Under the pieces are notes generated by a model. It saw only the letters and a list, made by a program, of their open reading frames with translations, did no database searches and was not told the DNA's origin. 64,000 nucleotides of DNA from Sipunculus nudus (taxonomy: Eukaryota > Annelida > Sipuncula > Golfingiida > Sipunculidae): assembly GCA_026874595.1 (NCBI GenBank), contig CM049306.1, positions 57,418,019 through 57,482,018 of the forward strand. Direction: 5' to 3'. Both the position numbers and the translations under genes were made by a program. This document shows positions 34,483 to 47,536 of the stretch, one piece after another; within the stretch, counting starts at the first letter, position 1; each line of letters opens with the position of its first letter.

Positions 34483-37400
34483 TTTAAATATCAACTATGC
34501 AGAATTCATATATCTTGTTGATACCTTAATTGTGAGATTAGTTTAGTGTCAAGGTCCATCAGCATGAGATTCTCGACATCAGCTGCCTTTGCCAGACATT
34601 ACTAAGGCTCAGAGAGTACATACAATGTATCTGTAGATATAAAGGGTACATATAATCAGTGTTTTACTGATACAAGGTAGTAACACAGGATAGTTTTTGT
34701 CAGGTACATACATGTCATTTTGCTGTCTATTAATCTTTCATCTATGACCAGTCTTGTTACTCTTTTGGATTGTAAATAACTCTCTACGTTTAATGTTAAT
34801 TTGTTAAGATCAGATTGTGTTTTTCTTCATTGTTTTTCTTTAACATTGACATGTGGCTCTTGTGAACACAATAGTGCAGCAGTGTTCACAATTCACAATG
34901 TGCAAATACCTTATTTAGTAGGTATTCAGACCACCTCTATATATACTTTGGATCTCCAGGACAGATCAAAACTAGAGTAAATATGGCTGTAGAGTAAACT
35001 TTTGAGAGAGTATAATTTTGTATTTGATACCTCAACCATTGAATACTTGTGTATGTACAAGTATGTACATAACTGTAGTGACCTGACTCAACAGAAATGA
35101 CATGTTCCCTATGGCCATGGGACAGCCTTGCTGCACGATAAATAGACCATTGATTATTAGATGTATACAGTCAGACATACAAAGACTCGGGGGAACTGGA
35201 CATTAAATGATACATGTTGGATGTATAGACCACTGCACAGTCAATATGTGACCGCAGGGTGACTTTCCATATAGTGTACTGTAAACACCTGTTTCATAGT
35301 TCTATTGTCCTATTCATAACAAAATTATGACATGTGGAGACATCTTCAGGGGACAATGAAAACTTAAACACAGGCACTATAACATGTGGAGACATCTTCA
35401 AAGGAAAAATAAAAACCAAAACATATTGAGAAGGCAAGTGTGGAGATCATAGGAAGCTAAAATGACAAGAGCAGTAAGCATAAGGACATAAATTCTACAA
35501 ATTTACATATTCTATCAGTCCTCTGGCTGTAATAAATTGTTGGCTGTATTATGGAACATTTGCAGGTATTAACACTAGTCGTTTGGGGAAAGAGAAAAAA
35601 AGAAATGTATGAATATTCTATGATAATATTCCATAAAATTCTAATTTTTCATGAGATCTTATATGATAAAGATTACATAAATGGTTCTCAAGTTTGAATT
35701 TTTGAAATGAAGTTATAATATTTAAACAAACAATATTCACAGCTTTAACACTATGTCAATTGGTTAAACAACTGGTGGAGGGAACGATTGACATTGTTTT
35801 GGTGTCTGAATAATTCATGTTGAAAACTGTTGGATACCAGAGGATATTGGGTTACACTTGACACCCTCCAAGGTTATAACACTCAGGCTGATCATCTGAC
35901 TGTCACAGTGTTTTATGTTTTAATTTACTTTATCAGACATTTCGTTTTTGGTGTACTAACTGGAGCTGTGTGTAATTTAGCTTATTTTAGTAAATTTAAT
36001 TGTGCAAGAAAGTCAAAGCTGTGTGCTTCAAATAATGAGGACATGCTTTGCATATTATTGTGCATTATAATTTTACTGGATGGAAGTGCCTAGGATATAT
36101 ATAAAGCAGAACAAATGAGCAATATTTTATTGAAATAATTAACTTAATATTTTTCATATTCATTGTCATGACCCATACTTTACACTTGTAATCTTATTCA
36201 GCAACAAGGGCCAACCTGAAAGCTCTCTTATTAACAGTGATCATTTCCACATCATCTTTTAGAACCTACTATAATTGAGAGGATTTGGGTATGGTTCTAA
36301 ATAAATGTTATTCAACTCTAAACTTTGTCAATAGATGTCTACTTGCTACCAAACTTGCTGGATGCGGTTGTCGGAGTACTTTCTCCCATGTGGGTTGACA
36401 TTTTGCATTCACAGTAAAACCAGGTTGTAAAATTCACATTTTGAAATTATGGGTTCTTCAGTTCTTAATTTTTCTCAGGCATTTGTTGTTAAGATTCAAT
36501 GAGCATTAGGCAGGATTCATTCAAAGATAATACTAAGGGACAAATATTTAGCCAGTAGAAATGTTGGTCTGTCTATGCATTAAATCATCCTGTCAGATGA
36601 GACCAGACAGAATCCCCTCTGAATCGTAGGCAGTCAGATGAGCCGAGGGCTTGTGGGATACATGAAGCCAGTGTAACGATGTCTGCCAGTGATCCCCAGG
36701 TTTCACACCAGGGAATATCTTTGACACTTAGCGGATGATCCAGACTGCGATCACTCGGTTATATGGATTTAGCTTTTAATGTAAGTTATACAGCTGTTTC
36801 AAACAGGTATCCCCCCATAGTCAGACACAGGATGTCTTGTACATATTTGCATTTATTGGTAATTTTTGCATTTAATCATTCATGGAATAATGGATTATCA
36901 GTTTCAAGAGCCCAGTAAACTTTTTTTTTAAACATTTAAAATATTAATGTTAAGGAAGACTGGTCAGTCTTCATTACTTCCATATCAGTTTTGCAATTTG
37001 GAGTTATATCATAGTGTCACTTCTTGAAAATTTTATGAAATATCATCAAATGTACTTATAAAATCATGCCAGAATAACAAATAAGCACTAGATTCTAAAT
37101 ATGATGCTTCTTGGGCTTCATTGAAGGCTCAGGTTTGACACATGGAAATATTCTGCCTGTATCTTGTTAGTCTAACTCATTTGTATCTACCCATTAGTTT
37201 CTATCAGTTTCAAGTCCAGGTAATACAAAGTATTTTGTGCTTGCCTGTCTGAATGTGACAAAACATTTTCGCAAACAGCCAAACATGCTGTGGCCACTGC
37301 CCATGTTCATGGTGATCTGCATTTTCTATGTGCTATGAAAGCACGTTATTTAGATGCTTGACATATATAAAAATAAGTATAAATATATCTTTTAAGTATG

Positions 37401-37950
37401 TAAAGATTAACACAATTTCGCATGTTATAAATATAAAGGGAAGTGATATATGTTTGTGATAACTCAACTATAGTTAAAGCCTGCAAATATTGAAAGGGCT
37501 TGAGTTTTAGTGATTATATGCAGTGTCATTGTGCTGTAAACTGTCATTGTGACATTTGCTCATTGAGCCATTTGATCCTGTTGGGTCACAGTTAAAATTA
37601 GATTTCCTAGCCCAGCTGTAACCACAGATCTCTGTCATGGTAGGAAATAAATGCTGCTTACAGCAAACAAGATGTTATGGGTACACATTGAGAATACAAA
37701 CTTATGCATATAAGTTTACACTCACAATCATATACAAATACACACAACTTATCTTTGTTGGCAGCTATTTGTATTAGGCTCATCTCTGTTCCAAATAATA
37801 ATGACCAATGAAAAGTAGAATCTCACCTCATTTACTTTTCTGATATATATTCTGCACTCCACTTTAACAGACAGGAGAGTTCCATAGAAAAAAAATGATT
37901 ATACTAGATATATTATATCATATATGATTTCAAGTAATGTGAAGTGTTAG
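34483..37950. other. intron, nothing recognised apart from one short duplication
   Basis: CATGTGGAGACATCTTCA occurs at 35331 and again at 35384. No exon, TIR or array seen. Confidence 0.5.
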
Positions 37951-37951
37951 T

Positions 37952-37994
<43 letters not shown>

Positions 37995-38042
37995 AGAAAG
38001 AGGGAGACAGACAGACAAAAGACACAGAGAAAGAAAGAGATT
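37951..38042. repeat. GA-rich microsatellite
   Basis: (GA)n runs from about 37952 to 37990 and is followed by impure AGA/GACA repeats. Confidence 0.9.
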
Positions 38043-38513
38043 GAGATTTGTATATATGGGGTGGGCAAATGTTGACTTCATATTATTGCAGGTTATATTT
38101 TGAAAAAAAATTTCCATTGCTGTAACAAGTAAATGCACATATTTAAGGCTTCACCAAATTGTAAATATTGCACAGGTCTTGATAAAAGTGTTTCCTGCTG
38201 TTATTATCAGCAACCATATAAGTGCCACTTCTGTTGTTTTTTACATTCTTAATGTCAGGGACTTTAATTTGTGAAAGTATTCATGATGTCATAAAACACA
38301 TGATGTTTAAATTATTGTTACTTTTTCAAAATAAATAAAATTTCTAGGGCTTCCCATTTTCCCCATACTTTTCGTTGACAAAAGGTGACAGGTTTGGCGT
38401 TTGGAACCTCAAGCATTTTTATTTTTCTTATTTATTTCATCTTATTTATTTCAGAACAGAACATGTGATTGCATAATATAAAAGTAGATACACGTACTCA
38501 TAGATAGGTAGAT

Positions 38514-38687
38514 AGTTAGATAAATACAGATATATGGTTCATGTATTTCATGTGGTCATAAATATACTGCGTATAAAGATGTGCTTACTGCTTTAATTGT
38601 AGTTAGATAAATACAGGTATATGGTTCATGTATTTCATGTGGTCATAAATATACTGCGTATAAAGATGTGCTTACTGCTTTAATTGT
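38514..38687 (+). repeat. 87-bp direct duplication
   Basis: Two units start at 38514 and 38601 (AGTTAGATAAATACAGRTAT) and differ at only about one base, indicating a recent duplication. Confidence 0.95.
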
Positions 38688-39166
38688 AATATACTGTTCT
38701 CATACACTTAAAGTCTTGCTATGGACAGATCTTGCAAGGTCAAAGAGAAATTGACATTTCTTCATTATATATTTTGTATAGTATTGATGATGAATTGGTG
38801 TCAAAATGTATTAACATATTTGTGGATTTTCTGATTTTTCTGCAAAAGTTGAGTCAAAATTTATATGGCCAGTTTCACAAATAAATCAATGATTCATATT
38901 TATTTTTCTTTTCTGCACATATATTTCCCTTAAGTCTGTTAAGTTAATTGATTTTGCCCTTTTGAAGTTCAGCTGACTTCCTGCTGAACTTGAGTGATAG
39001 ATCTTTTTTGGTTGTATGTGCACTGTAACCAGACATATATATATTTCTGTCATATGACTAGGTTTTAACAAAATTGGCAAACATGTTTGTCTAAAATGTG
39101 ACTAAAAGTTATAAATTATAACCTGTTACATAATGCTATAGGCGAATGGTTGTCAGCTGAGCATCA

Positions 39167-39180
39167 TGACCCATGGGTCA
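39167..39180. repeat. TGACCCATGGGTCA palindrome, copy 1
   Basis: A perfect 14-bp palindrome preceded by CAGCTGAGCATCA. The same palindrome with similar flanks recurs at 47537. Confidence 0.7.
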
Positions 39181-39349
39181 CTTGTTTTTGTACTAATTGA
39201 TTTTCCTGTTGTCTACTCTTATTTTTTGTTATGCTAGTTGCTTACTAATTTTCGTAACTGTTAAATAGTTCATGATTTGGTATTTGTCCACCTTGTGTAG
39301 ATAATAGCAATAGCCCACTCTTTCATGATTTTGTCTTTTTATCTTGTAG

Positions 39350-39408
39350 CATCCTACACTGGGAGTTCATCAGATGAAGAAGATGTCAACCCACGAGACA
39401 AAGACCAG
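39350..39408 (+). CDS. AHCYL: AHCYL exon D, common exon joined by A, B or C
   Basis: The acceptor is TCTTGTAG and the donor CAG|GTAAAC. The exon has 59 nt: two bases completing a split codon, then 19 codons reading SYTGSSDEEDVNPRDKDQ after the shared junction residue. Vertebrate AHCYL2 has SYTDSSDDETSPRDKQQ at this place, so identity is clear. The segment is acidic and serine-rich and lies between the regulatory N-terminus and the SAHH-like domain. It is the first exon shared by all predicted isoforms. It ends in phase 0 and reads directly into exon E. Confidence 0.95.
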
Positions 39409-40954
39409 GTAAACATCAAATTAATGATGCTTGTAAATCCCATTTGTTTCTTACCAATGTGGATAAGATGTTCTCCTCATTAAACTGTTATACATACCTA
39501 AAAATTATGAGATTAAGTGTAACCCCATTTCTACCTTCTTTTATGTATGCAGCACAGGGGAGAATAGAAGTCCAATCTGCATTCTAAGGAATGCAAGCCT
39601 CCATAAATCTTCTAAAACTGTTTGCTTTCCTATTATTTTGCCCATATTCCCAGGTTCACTCATGCTTAAGTGTCTACATTTTTTAATATTCATTGATGAT
39701 GTTTCTGAATCCTGATCAATTTCTGGATCCACACGCTGGATGCTTCTAAGTCTAATGGAGTCTTCATTAGCCCATTCCCAAAATGCCCTGAATATTTCAT
39801 GAGACCCTTCATGATTGCTTGAATTATGTTGTGAATAAAAACAGAAACACACAAACATGAATGGCTGAGGTAATGACAGAGAAAAACAACTTAGAATTCT
39901 CATTTTGTTTTATGTACAATATAATGTATATTACATATATGAGTAATCCATTAAAGCTGTTTAGTGCATCCACTTTCTGCCACCCATTTCATCCAAAGCA
40001 GAAATATGCTTTGTAACAGACAAATAAAAGTAGAGTTGCTCTTTTTGAGTAAGGGATGCAAGATCCAGAGCTGTAGGATTGATACACCTTTTAAGGTGGA
40101 AAGGCCATGATGTTTTAATCTTCTGAAACACCTTTACCATTGATAATTTTTTGTTAAAGCTTGATTTGACCTCTGTAATATGATTCAGAGCCTTTCATTC
40201 AAAGATGTCATATTTTGAGACACCTGAGAACTTCGTCAATATCCAGGAAGTACCTAGACCATATATAAGAAATGAAGGCAAAATGTGCAATGGCTGTAAC
40301 AGATGTATAATGGCAGTTACAGTCACCAGGTACACATCTGCTGCAAGAGCCTGTTATCAGCAAATAGCACATGTATAAACACAGCAGGGGGTTTACTGCT
40401 GGGGAGCTGCGTGTTCAGTGGCTGTAAAACTTTTACTGCTGTAATGGCTTGTTCAACACAGCTTCTTCTCATGTTCAGTGTAAATACTCTTTCTTTTTTT
40501 GCCCCCTCTCATACCTGGCTATCAAAGTGTCCATGAGACCTAAGCACGCTTTTAATTACACCCAGGGTCAGGTCATTAATTTCCCCCCAGCAAACTTATA
40601 AATCATTTGACTTTTGGGCCTTTTTTCATCAATGAGCTTCAGCATGTTCCATCTGATCATTAAAGTCTTGGACCAGGCTTTTAGGAATGCGAGGATAAAC
40701 GTCTGTGATGCATGATATCTCTTTAGGACGTCCAGTCCTGGGCATCCAAGCATGCAATCAGATGCACAAATTTCTGGCTGTTGGACTTAAAGGGTCAAAA
40801 ACTGGCTCTTGTAGTAGTATCTGACCAATGTATGCTGTCAGTCTAACCATTGAGTTGTGTAAACACTGCTGACATTTGCCCTTAACATTTCATTTATATC
40901 AAATAACTATATAATGACAATATATACAATAAGACTATCATTATAATGACAATA
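39409..40954. other. intron between exons D and E, no supported gene
   Basis: A 120-codon open frame on the minus strand (39903 to 39541) has a protein-like composition but no recognised homology and no splice support; it is discussed under findings. Confidence 0.45.
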
Positions 40955-42157
40955 TCATTATAATTGTATCCGCCAAAACAAAGTTTTGCGGATACTATGT
41001 TTTTGACTGGGTTCCTCCGCTGCCGCTGCTTTTGTTTCCGGAGAACTCCTCTGAGACTACTAGACAGATTTTTTCCGAAACTTACACAAATTATCGGGTC
41101 ATATGTGAACTGGTGCCTAACCAAGTAACCTTGACCTCTGACCTTTCCTCTCTGCCCAGCGTCCGTTTGTGCGTCTGTTTCCACACATAAACCCACATAT
41201 CTCGGGAACCGGGAACCGTTTGACCGATCAGGAAAAAGTTTTACACAAATGTAGCCCTGGGATAGCTTTATAACATACACAAAAAAATGTGGCACAATCT
41301 GCAACCATGTTTGCACCGTGTCCATCTGTTCATCTGCCTAGGGTTAAAATCACTCATATCTCTGCAGTGGTTTGACTAATTCACCTAAAATTCGGCATGC
41401 GTATACATCCTAGATAGCTTTCTTGATTTTATGACAGGTGGCGCCACCTACATTCACGTTAACGCTGCAGACATCCAAGCTCATATCTCAGGAACCGTTT
41501 GACCAATCAGGAAAAAAACTTTTACACAAATGTAGCTCTTGGATAGCTTTATAACATACACAAAAATGGTGGCGCCACCTGCAGCTATTTTTGCACAGCG
41601 TCCATCTGTTTTTGCCTGACTTAGGTTAAAATCACTCGTATCTCTGCAGTGGTTTGACCAAATTACCTGTATTTGGCACGCGTAGACATCCTGGATAGCT
41701 TTCTTGATTTTATTACAGGTGGCGCCACCTACATTCATGTTCACGCTGCAGACATTAATGCTTATATCTCCGGAACCATTTGACCAATCAGGAAAAAGTT
41801 TTTACACAAATGTAGCCCTTGGATAGCTTTATAACATACACAAAAATGGTGGCGCCACCTGCAGCCATTTTTGTACAGCGTCCATCTGTTTGTCTGCTGA
41901 GGGATAAAATCACTCATATCTCTGCAGTGGTTTGACTTTTCCACATGAAATTTTGCATGTGTATACATCTTGGATAGTTTCTCATACAAATAACAGGTGG
42001 CGCCACCTACAATCATGTTTATGTGGCAGAGATCCATTCTAATATGTAACACGTGTAACTCTATATCCCCTTGCCACTCAATCCATGCCTCACTTCACCC
42101 GTCCTTCTCTGATTTTGGCGGATACACTTAGTCGCTTGTCGACTACCCGTATTCTAG
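40955..42157 (+). mobile_element. Helitron/Helentron-like non-autonomous element, copy 2
   Basis: The 5' end has TTGTATCCGCCAAAAC with the hairpin GTATCCGC/GCGGATAC, then CCTCCGCTGCCGCTGC. About three 280-bp monomers follow (repeats of GGAACCRTTTGACC near 41213, 41490 and 41772). The 3' end is GGCGGATACACTTAGTCGC, TTGTCGACTACCCG and TATTCTAG, followed by TT. TAGTCG and CGACTA form the 3' hairpin. The GTATCCGCC near the start and GGCGGATAC near the end are subterminal inverted repeats. Confidence 0.82.
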
Positions 42158-42339
42158 TTAAACAAGAATGATGTAAAATATTATCATGAAATATATTGAA
42201 TTGTACATCTCACTTCACAATTTGTCATAGATCGCCTCCCCTTGGAACGCTCCATAGTGCCATGTGTCCCCCTAAAATTTTGACCTGAGTATCCATGACT
42301 CTCCAATTTTCTTTCTGTTGAAAGCCCTGTGGATAGAAC

Positions 42340-43320
42340 ATGGTACATTATACTTTGAAGTTCAGAAAAGCAGAGAAGGGATGCTGTCTTTCTTGGGATA
42401 TAAAATATTCTCACACATTAGAGAAATGTATATTCCCAAAATGAATTTGATTCTCCTAATCTTGAGAAAAGGCATTCATCTCAAGAAAAACATTATTCTT
42501 ATAAAGTATAGAAAATCAGTCTTCTAAAGATAAATATTATTTTAAAGAGAAAGAGAGTCTTTTCAGGATTGACGTTTTCTTCCCAAAGTGTAGACAGAAA
42601 GTGTTCATTTCAATAGGAACATAATCCAATGGTGTGTTGAAAAGAAAATTGAGAGAATTTGGAGAGAATTTGAGTCATCTCAAGTACTTTTTTCTCCCAG
42701 AATGCCAAAATTGAATCATCTCAGGCTAAGAATTACTCTCACCAAATTGAGAAAAGTGAGTCTTCTCAAGACAAACTTGGCTTACCCAAACTGGAGAAAA
42801 GCAGGTGATTATTCTTTTCTGAGAAGAGGAGTAAAGTCAATCTTTTCAAGAAAATACTATCCTCAAAAAAGGGAACAGTGAAGATAGAAAAAAATAAACT
42901 CTTAAGTGTGTAGACTTGGCAGACTCCTCTCTAGGTAAGCAAAATTCTTCAAGAGTGGAGGATAGCAAAAGCAAGTGTCCTCTAAAGATCATCCTTTTGC
43001 TTGAAAAATTGAGGAAAGCAAGAATCCCCTCAGAATATGCAAAACTGTGCAAGAATGTAGAATACCCTCTAGATATACATTATACTCCAAGAGTGAGGAA
43101 TGGTAAGTCCTTTCAAAATCATCTTTCTTCTCAAAGACAGGAGAATAACAAGAGAACTCTCTCGTTAAAGGAAGAATCCTCTCAAGTGAAGCATTATCCT
43201 TCAAGAGTTGAGAATAGTGACTCCTCTCATTTTTCTCCAAGAGTGAAAATTGGCACAAGTTGTGTCAAGGTGAAATGTTTTCTCCAAGGGTGAAGCAAAG
43301 TGAGAGTTCTCTCAAGATGA
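42340..43320. repeat. old degenerate minisatellite of about 45-55 bp
   Basis: Motifs such as TCTYCAAGAGTGRGGAATRG and TCCTCTCAAG recur at irregular spacing, clearest at 42944, 43085, 43195, 43231 and 43280. A 125-codon frame lies inside on the + strand with weak echoes like SSRVED and PSRVEN. I regard the frame as a by-product of the repeat. Confidence 0.6.
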
Positions 43321-45000
43321 TAAGCCTCCCAGTGTGGAGGTTGAAGACTTCTTTTATGAGGGCTATGCATGTAATAAGTCTCAGTGTCACCTGAGTGTCT
43401 GTGGAGATCACCAGGTAATCCCTGCTGAGACATCCTGACATGGGGGTCTGACGGCTGAGGTAATTACACACTGTTACATAGAGAACTGCAGGATGATCAC
43501 CCACACAAAGACATGGGTGATGCGCCGGTCACATCATTAAGGTTTGCAGAAAAATCAATGACTTCAAGTAAAGGTCCTGCTACATTCGATTTTCTAGAAT
43601 TAGTGTTCAAGCACCAACATCAAATGTATTGATTCCATTCACACAAAATAACTTTTAAGTCTAGACGCAGCTCTCTTGACTTGTGTCTCTTTCAGGATTC
43701 GTTTCCTGATCTGATTTTTGAGCTTTGGTATGTACCAAGGATATATATTTTTTGATGCACCATTTCTGCATCAGCAGGGCTTTAACACAATTTCTGAATA
43801 TTATAGAAAAGTGCATTGGCCCTGAAAACCATGAGAAGCCATTGATTACTGGCTGGTTACATTGGAAATCTGGAAAACCTTAAAGCCAAAGTCTAAATGA
43901 CATAAAATATATGAGTTAGGTATGATTTAGGAAATTTGTGGACAATACATATCACTATTCATTTAAAGTAATACTCAATATTTTTGATTATGTGCTTTTA
44001 TTATCTTTGTTTTCCTGAATTAACTCTTGTTAGTTCCTATATATGATCATTTCTTGTTTATAAGGTGTGAGGTTAAACAAGTAAATTTAATGACTTATTT
44101 TATAGAGAATGTTATTTTGTTATTACATGCCATTTCAAGTTCTCATAGCTCATTTTAATATAAGAAAGGATGTTATACTTAAGTACTCATCGTTTAGCAA
44201 AGTACAAGCCAATAACCTTCAGTATAATCACTGAACATTAAAAATAGTAAAACTCCCATATAGTGTGATACAAAATGCAAAACATAACAGTGTTTTGATA
44301 TAATGTATATATTTCTGTTGCTTTAGGATGAAGAATAGATGATAGCATAGTGGTTAAATCCTTGAATTTTGCCACAGCTGGTCTCTGGTTCCCTACAGTT
44401 CAATAGGTTTCTTGTCATTAGATTATCTTCCCCTTCATCCAAAAGATATAGCCACCTAGCTTCAGGCCTTGGAACTGTCATGCAAACAATTTGAATAGTT
44501 TTAAATGTGTTCTATTAGTCTTTGAGTTAATGCATAAAAGGGGCCTACTCTCCTGTTATGAACTCAGCTGGATGTGAAACATTTGCAAACAAAAGTGTGA
44601 ATTGAAGTTTTGAAAATGAAATGCCTGCTGCAAAAAAGCACCTCTTCATATCAATAGCTGGCCTTGACTATGGAACCACCTGAAGAATGCCTCCTGAAAA
44701 TATAATCAGTTTAAGATTAAGAATGGTAGGACTGTCAGTTTAGAATGATCAGTAATCTTCCTTTGCTGACAGTTAAACAGCAGATGTGTGACAGTTATAT
44801 GTTCCCAGGCCCTCCTGTTTATTCAGCATGAGAAGATGTATGTTTGTAATATCCCCAGATATTGATCATGCCTGGCTGAGTAATGTACACATCAAGGACT
44901 GTCTCGTTACCGTACATCACCTTTCAGCTCATTAACTGGGAAGGCCATACAGATATTACACTGCAGGCCTTTTGTCTTCCTGTGTTAGTTAAGTCTGTGG
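43321..45000. other. intron, nothing recognised
   Basis: AT-rich sequence without exon, TIR or array. Confidence 0.55.
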
Positions 45001-45009
45001 CTTTCTCAT

Positions 45010-45772
45010 CATGTCTCCCCTCCCTCCCTCCCTCCAGGGGAGACGTAGTTTTCAGTGCTTGTGTCATCTGTCGTCTGTAGGATATCTTGTAAACGCAATA
45101 TCTTTTGAAGGCTGCATATTTTCCTCCAAAATTTTAAACACTCATTGTTCATACAAAATTTTGGAGATGTTCAAAGCTGGTGACCTTGACCATCATCATC
45201 AAGTCAAATCTGCCCAAATGTAAAATATTTGTGAACCCCTATAAATTTTGAAGTTTTTCAAATTTTGTCCTCAAATTTGGTACACCAATTGATCCTACCA
45301 TGTTCTCAGAGGATTTCAGAACCTGGTCACCTTGACCAGGATCTTCAAGCTCAAATTGGCCAAATTTAAGTTATTGTCTTGTGAAAGCAATAACTTTTGA
45401 AGAGTTGCATGTTTTCCTCCAAATTCTTAAACACTTATTATTTCTACCAAATGCTCAGAGGAGTTCGGAACCTGGTCACCTTCACCTTCAAGGTCAAATC
45501 TGCTGAAATGTAAAATTATTGCGAACCCCATAACTTTTGAAGTATTGCCCTTTTTGTCCTAAATTTTGGTACACCAATTGTTCCTACTAAGTTCTCGTGG
45601 GGAATTTGAAATTTAGTGACTTTGACATAATTGGCAGAATTATACCTTGACCTTCAAGGTCAAATCTGCTGAAATCTAGAATCATTGTTTTGAGATAGTG
45701 CATATTTACCCCCAATGTTTGGGGATTTCCATAAGGGGAAACATATATGTGTTTTTGCAATGCAAAAACAAA
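45010..45772 (+). mobile_element. tandem-cored element with perfect hairpins at both ends
   Basis: The 5' hairpin is GTCTCCCCT (45013-45021) pairing with AGGGGAGAC (45036-45044). CATCTGTCGTCTGT and four to five degenerate monomers of about 140-147 bp follow (CTTTTGAAG plus TTTTCCTCCAAA; CTTCAAGGTCAAATCTGC). The 3' hairpin is TGTTTTTGC/GCAAAAACA at 45750-45770. The ends are inferred from the hairpins. Confidence 0.65.
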
Positions 45773-46849
45773 GAAATCCCAGTTAATTTTGCTGTTAGTT
45801 CTAGGGTGGGGTATATATGAAAATCTTCAAACAACAAATAAGTCATATAGATTTATTTCTCTCAATATTAGACTGCTCTAACTTAACCAAAAAATCAAGT
45901 TCTTCATCAAAAGGAGATGTTATAATGGAGGCCAAATTGTTCAAACATAGCTTACACCTTTCTAACACAAAATCTGTATAAATAACTGCTAATACTGCTA
46001 ATGATTACAGAGAAATTATTTTTCTTTTTCAGAAGTAAATGAAGTGACAGTAAACATTTTCTGTATTCCACATGTTGAGGATTCTGAAATTGTTCATCAA
46101 GCTAAATCTAACCAACACCTACTTTCTCAATTGAAATTTAATATGTAATATACATTAAATCAGATTTATGAACCAATTTCATAGTCACACAGATTTTAAT
46201 TCTTCACTCTCTTTGCTGCTTTTAAAAAGGGTCTGTACAACAAAGTATAATGAGACTTCCTACATTTTAGGAATTATGAATTTTTCCCTTTTAAGTGAAA
46301 TCAGTACTGATATTTGAAATTGGTCCAAAATGTGGTTCTGTAATTTTAAACCAGGATAATGTTCTGAAACGTGGTATATATGGTAACAACAAGGGACTTA
46401 AATGTCTGGCTCAGTATTAGGTCACTTGAGGCTGTTATCGTCTCTCACAAGGGGGATCAGGTCACCCATCTTATTTGTGTGGCTGAGCAGTCACCTTATA
46501 CCAGCCATCAAACCAATAACCTCATCCCTGTCAAACCATGAGCTTTCTGATAAAATGTATGGACAGCGGTGCTGACACCAAACTTGATTTCCATGGCCAG
46601 AAGCCATGGGTGAAACGTGACGCCAGAAATGACCCAAGACAATGATTGCGGGTAATGCAGAGACCTGTGGAAAAGCATTCAAGCATGAATCAATAGGTTT
46701 ACCTGATAATGTATATGTCTGAGAACAACATCTGAAGGCTAAGCTATTTTGATTGGTCTTTGTCTGTGATCCTTCAGGCAGGTTATCCATATTGTTTTCA
46801 TCCATTAGTACTGGACACATGATGATGGTTAGATCTGTGTTGTAACTGT

Positions 46850-47330
46850 ACCACCTAAGTGGTTCTTCTAAAATCTCCTTAAAAAATGAAGTCATTGTGT
46901 CCTATTCTATAACAGTTGGATCCATGATGTTCTAACTTTACCACCTGATTGGTCAGGGTGAAATCTCCATCAAAAACAAAAATTAGGTCACTGTGTCCTA
47001 TATCCTGACGGTAAGATCAAAGATGTTGGGACTGTACCACCTAAGTGGTCCTTCTAAAATCTCCTTAAAAAAAAAAAAAAAATGAAGTCACTGTGTCCTA
47101 TTCTATAACAGTTGGATCTATGATGTTCTAACTTTACCACCTGAGTGGTCCTGGTGAAATCTCCATCAAAAACAAAAATTAGGACACTGTACCCTATATC
47201 TTGATGGTTAGACCCAAGATGTTGTAACTGTACCCCCTGAGTTAGACCCAATATGTTGTAACTGTATCCCCTGAGTGGTCCAGATGAAATCTCCATCAAA
47301 AACAAAAATTAGGTCGTATTGTCCTATATC
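46850..47330 (+). repeat. degenerate tandem repeat with GAAATCTCCATCAAAAAC
   Basis: The block from CACTGTGTCCTAT through ACCACCTGAGTGGTCC to CTCCATCAAAAACAAAAATT repeats about four times, with local shorter duplications near 47220-47260. Minus-strand open frames here (83 and 134 codons) derive from it. Confidence 0.75.
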
Positions 47331-47536
47331 ATTTTGAACAAATCTTTATGAAATTTGAATTTTATATTCACATATTTTGAAATGACCCTAAAAGTAAAAT
47401 GGAAATGGTTTGCTTAAGTCAAACATGCACCCTTGTCACCATTCAATTTATAAACTAAACCTGGCCAACCTATTTTAAAAGATGTCACTGATGTTAATCA
47501 ATTTCATTGTTGTTTACGGAGGCAGCTGAGTTTCCA

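Noticed and set aside
40894-42052. Minus-strand frames of 87-143 codons with recurring CRWRHH-like words
   Set aside because: Translation of repeat monomers, not a protein family; the frames end at random within units.
46491-47305. Minus-strand frames of 134 and 83 codons
   Set aside because: Largely made from the degenerate tandem repeat at 46850-47330; no known motif or splice support.
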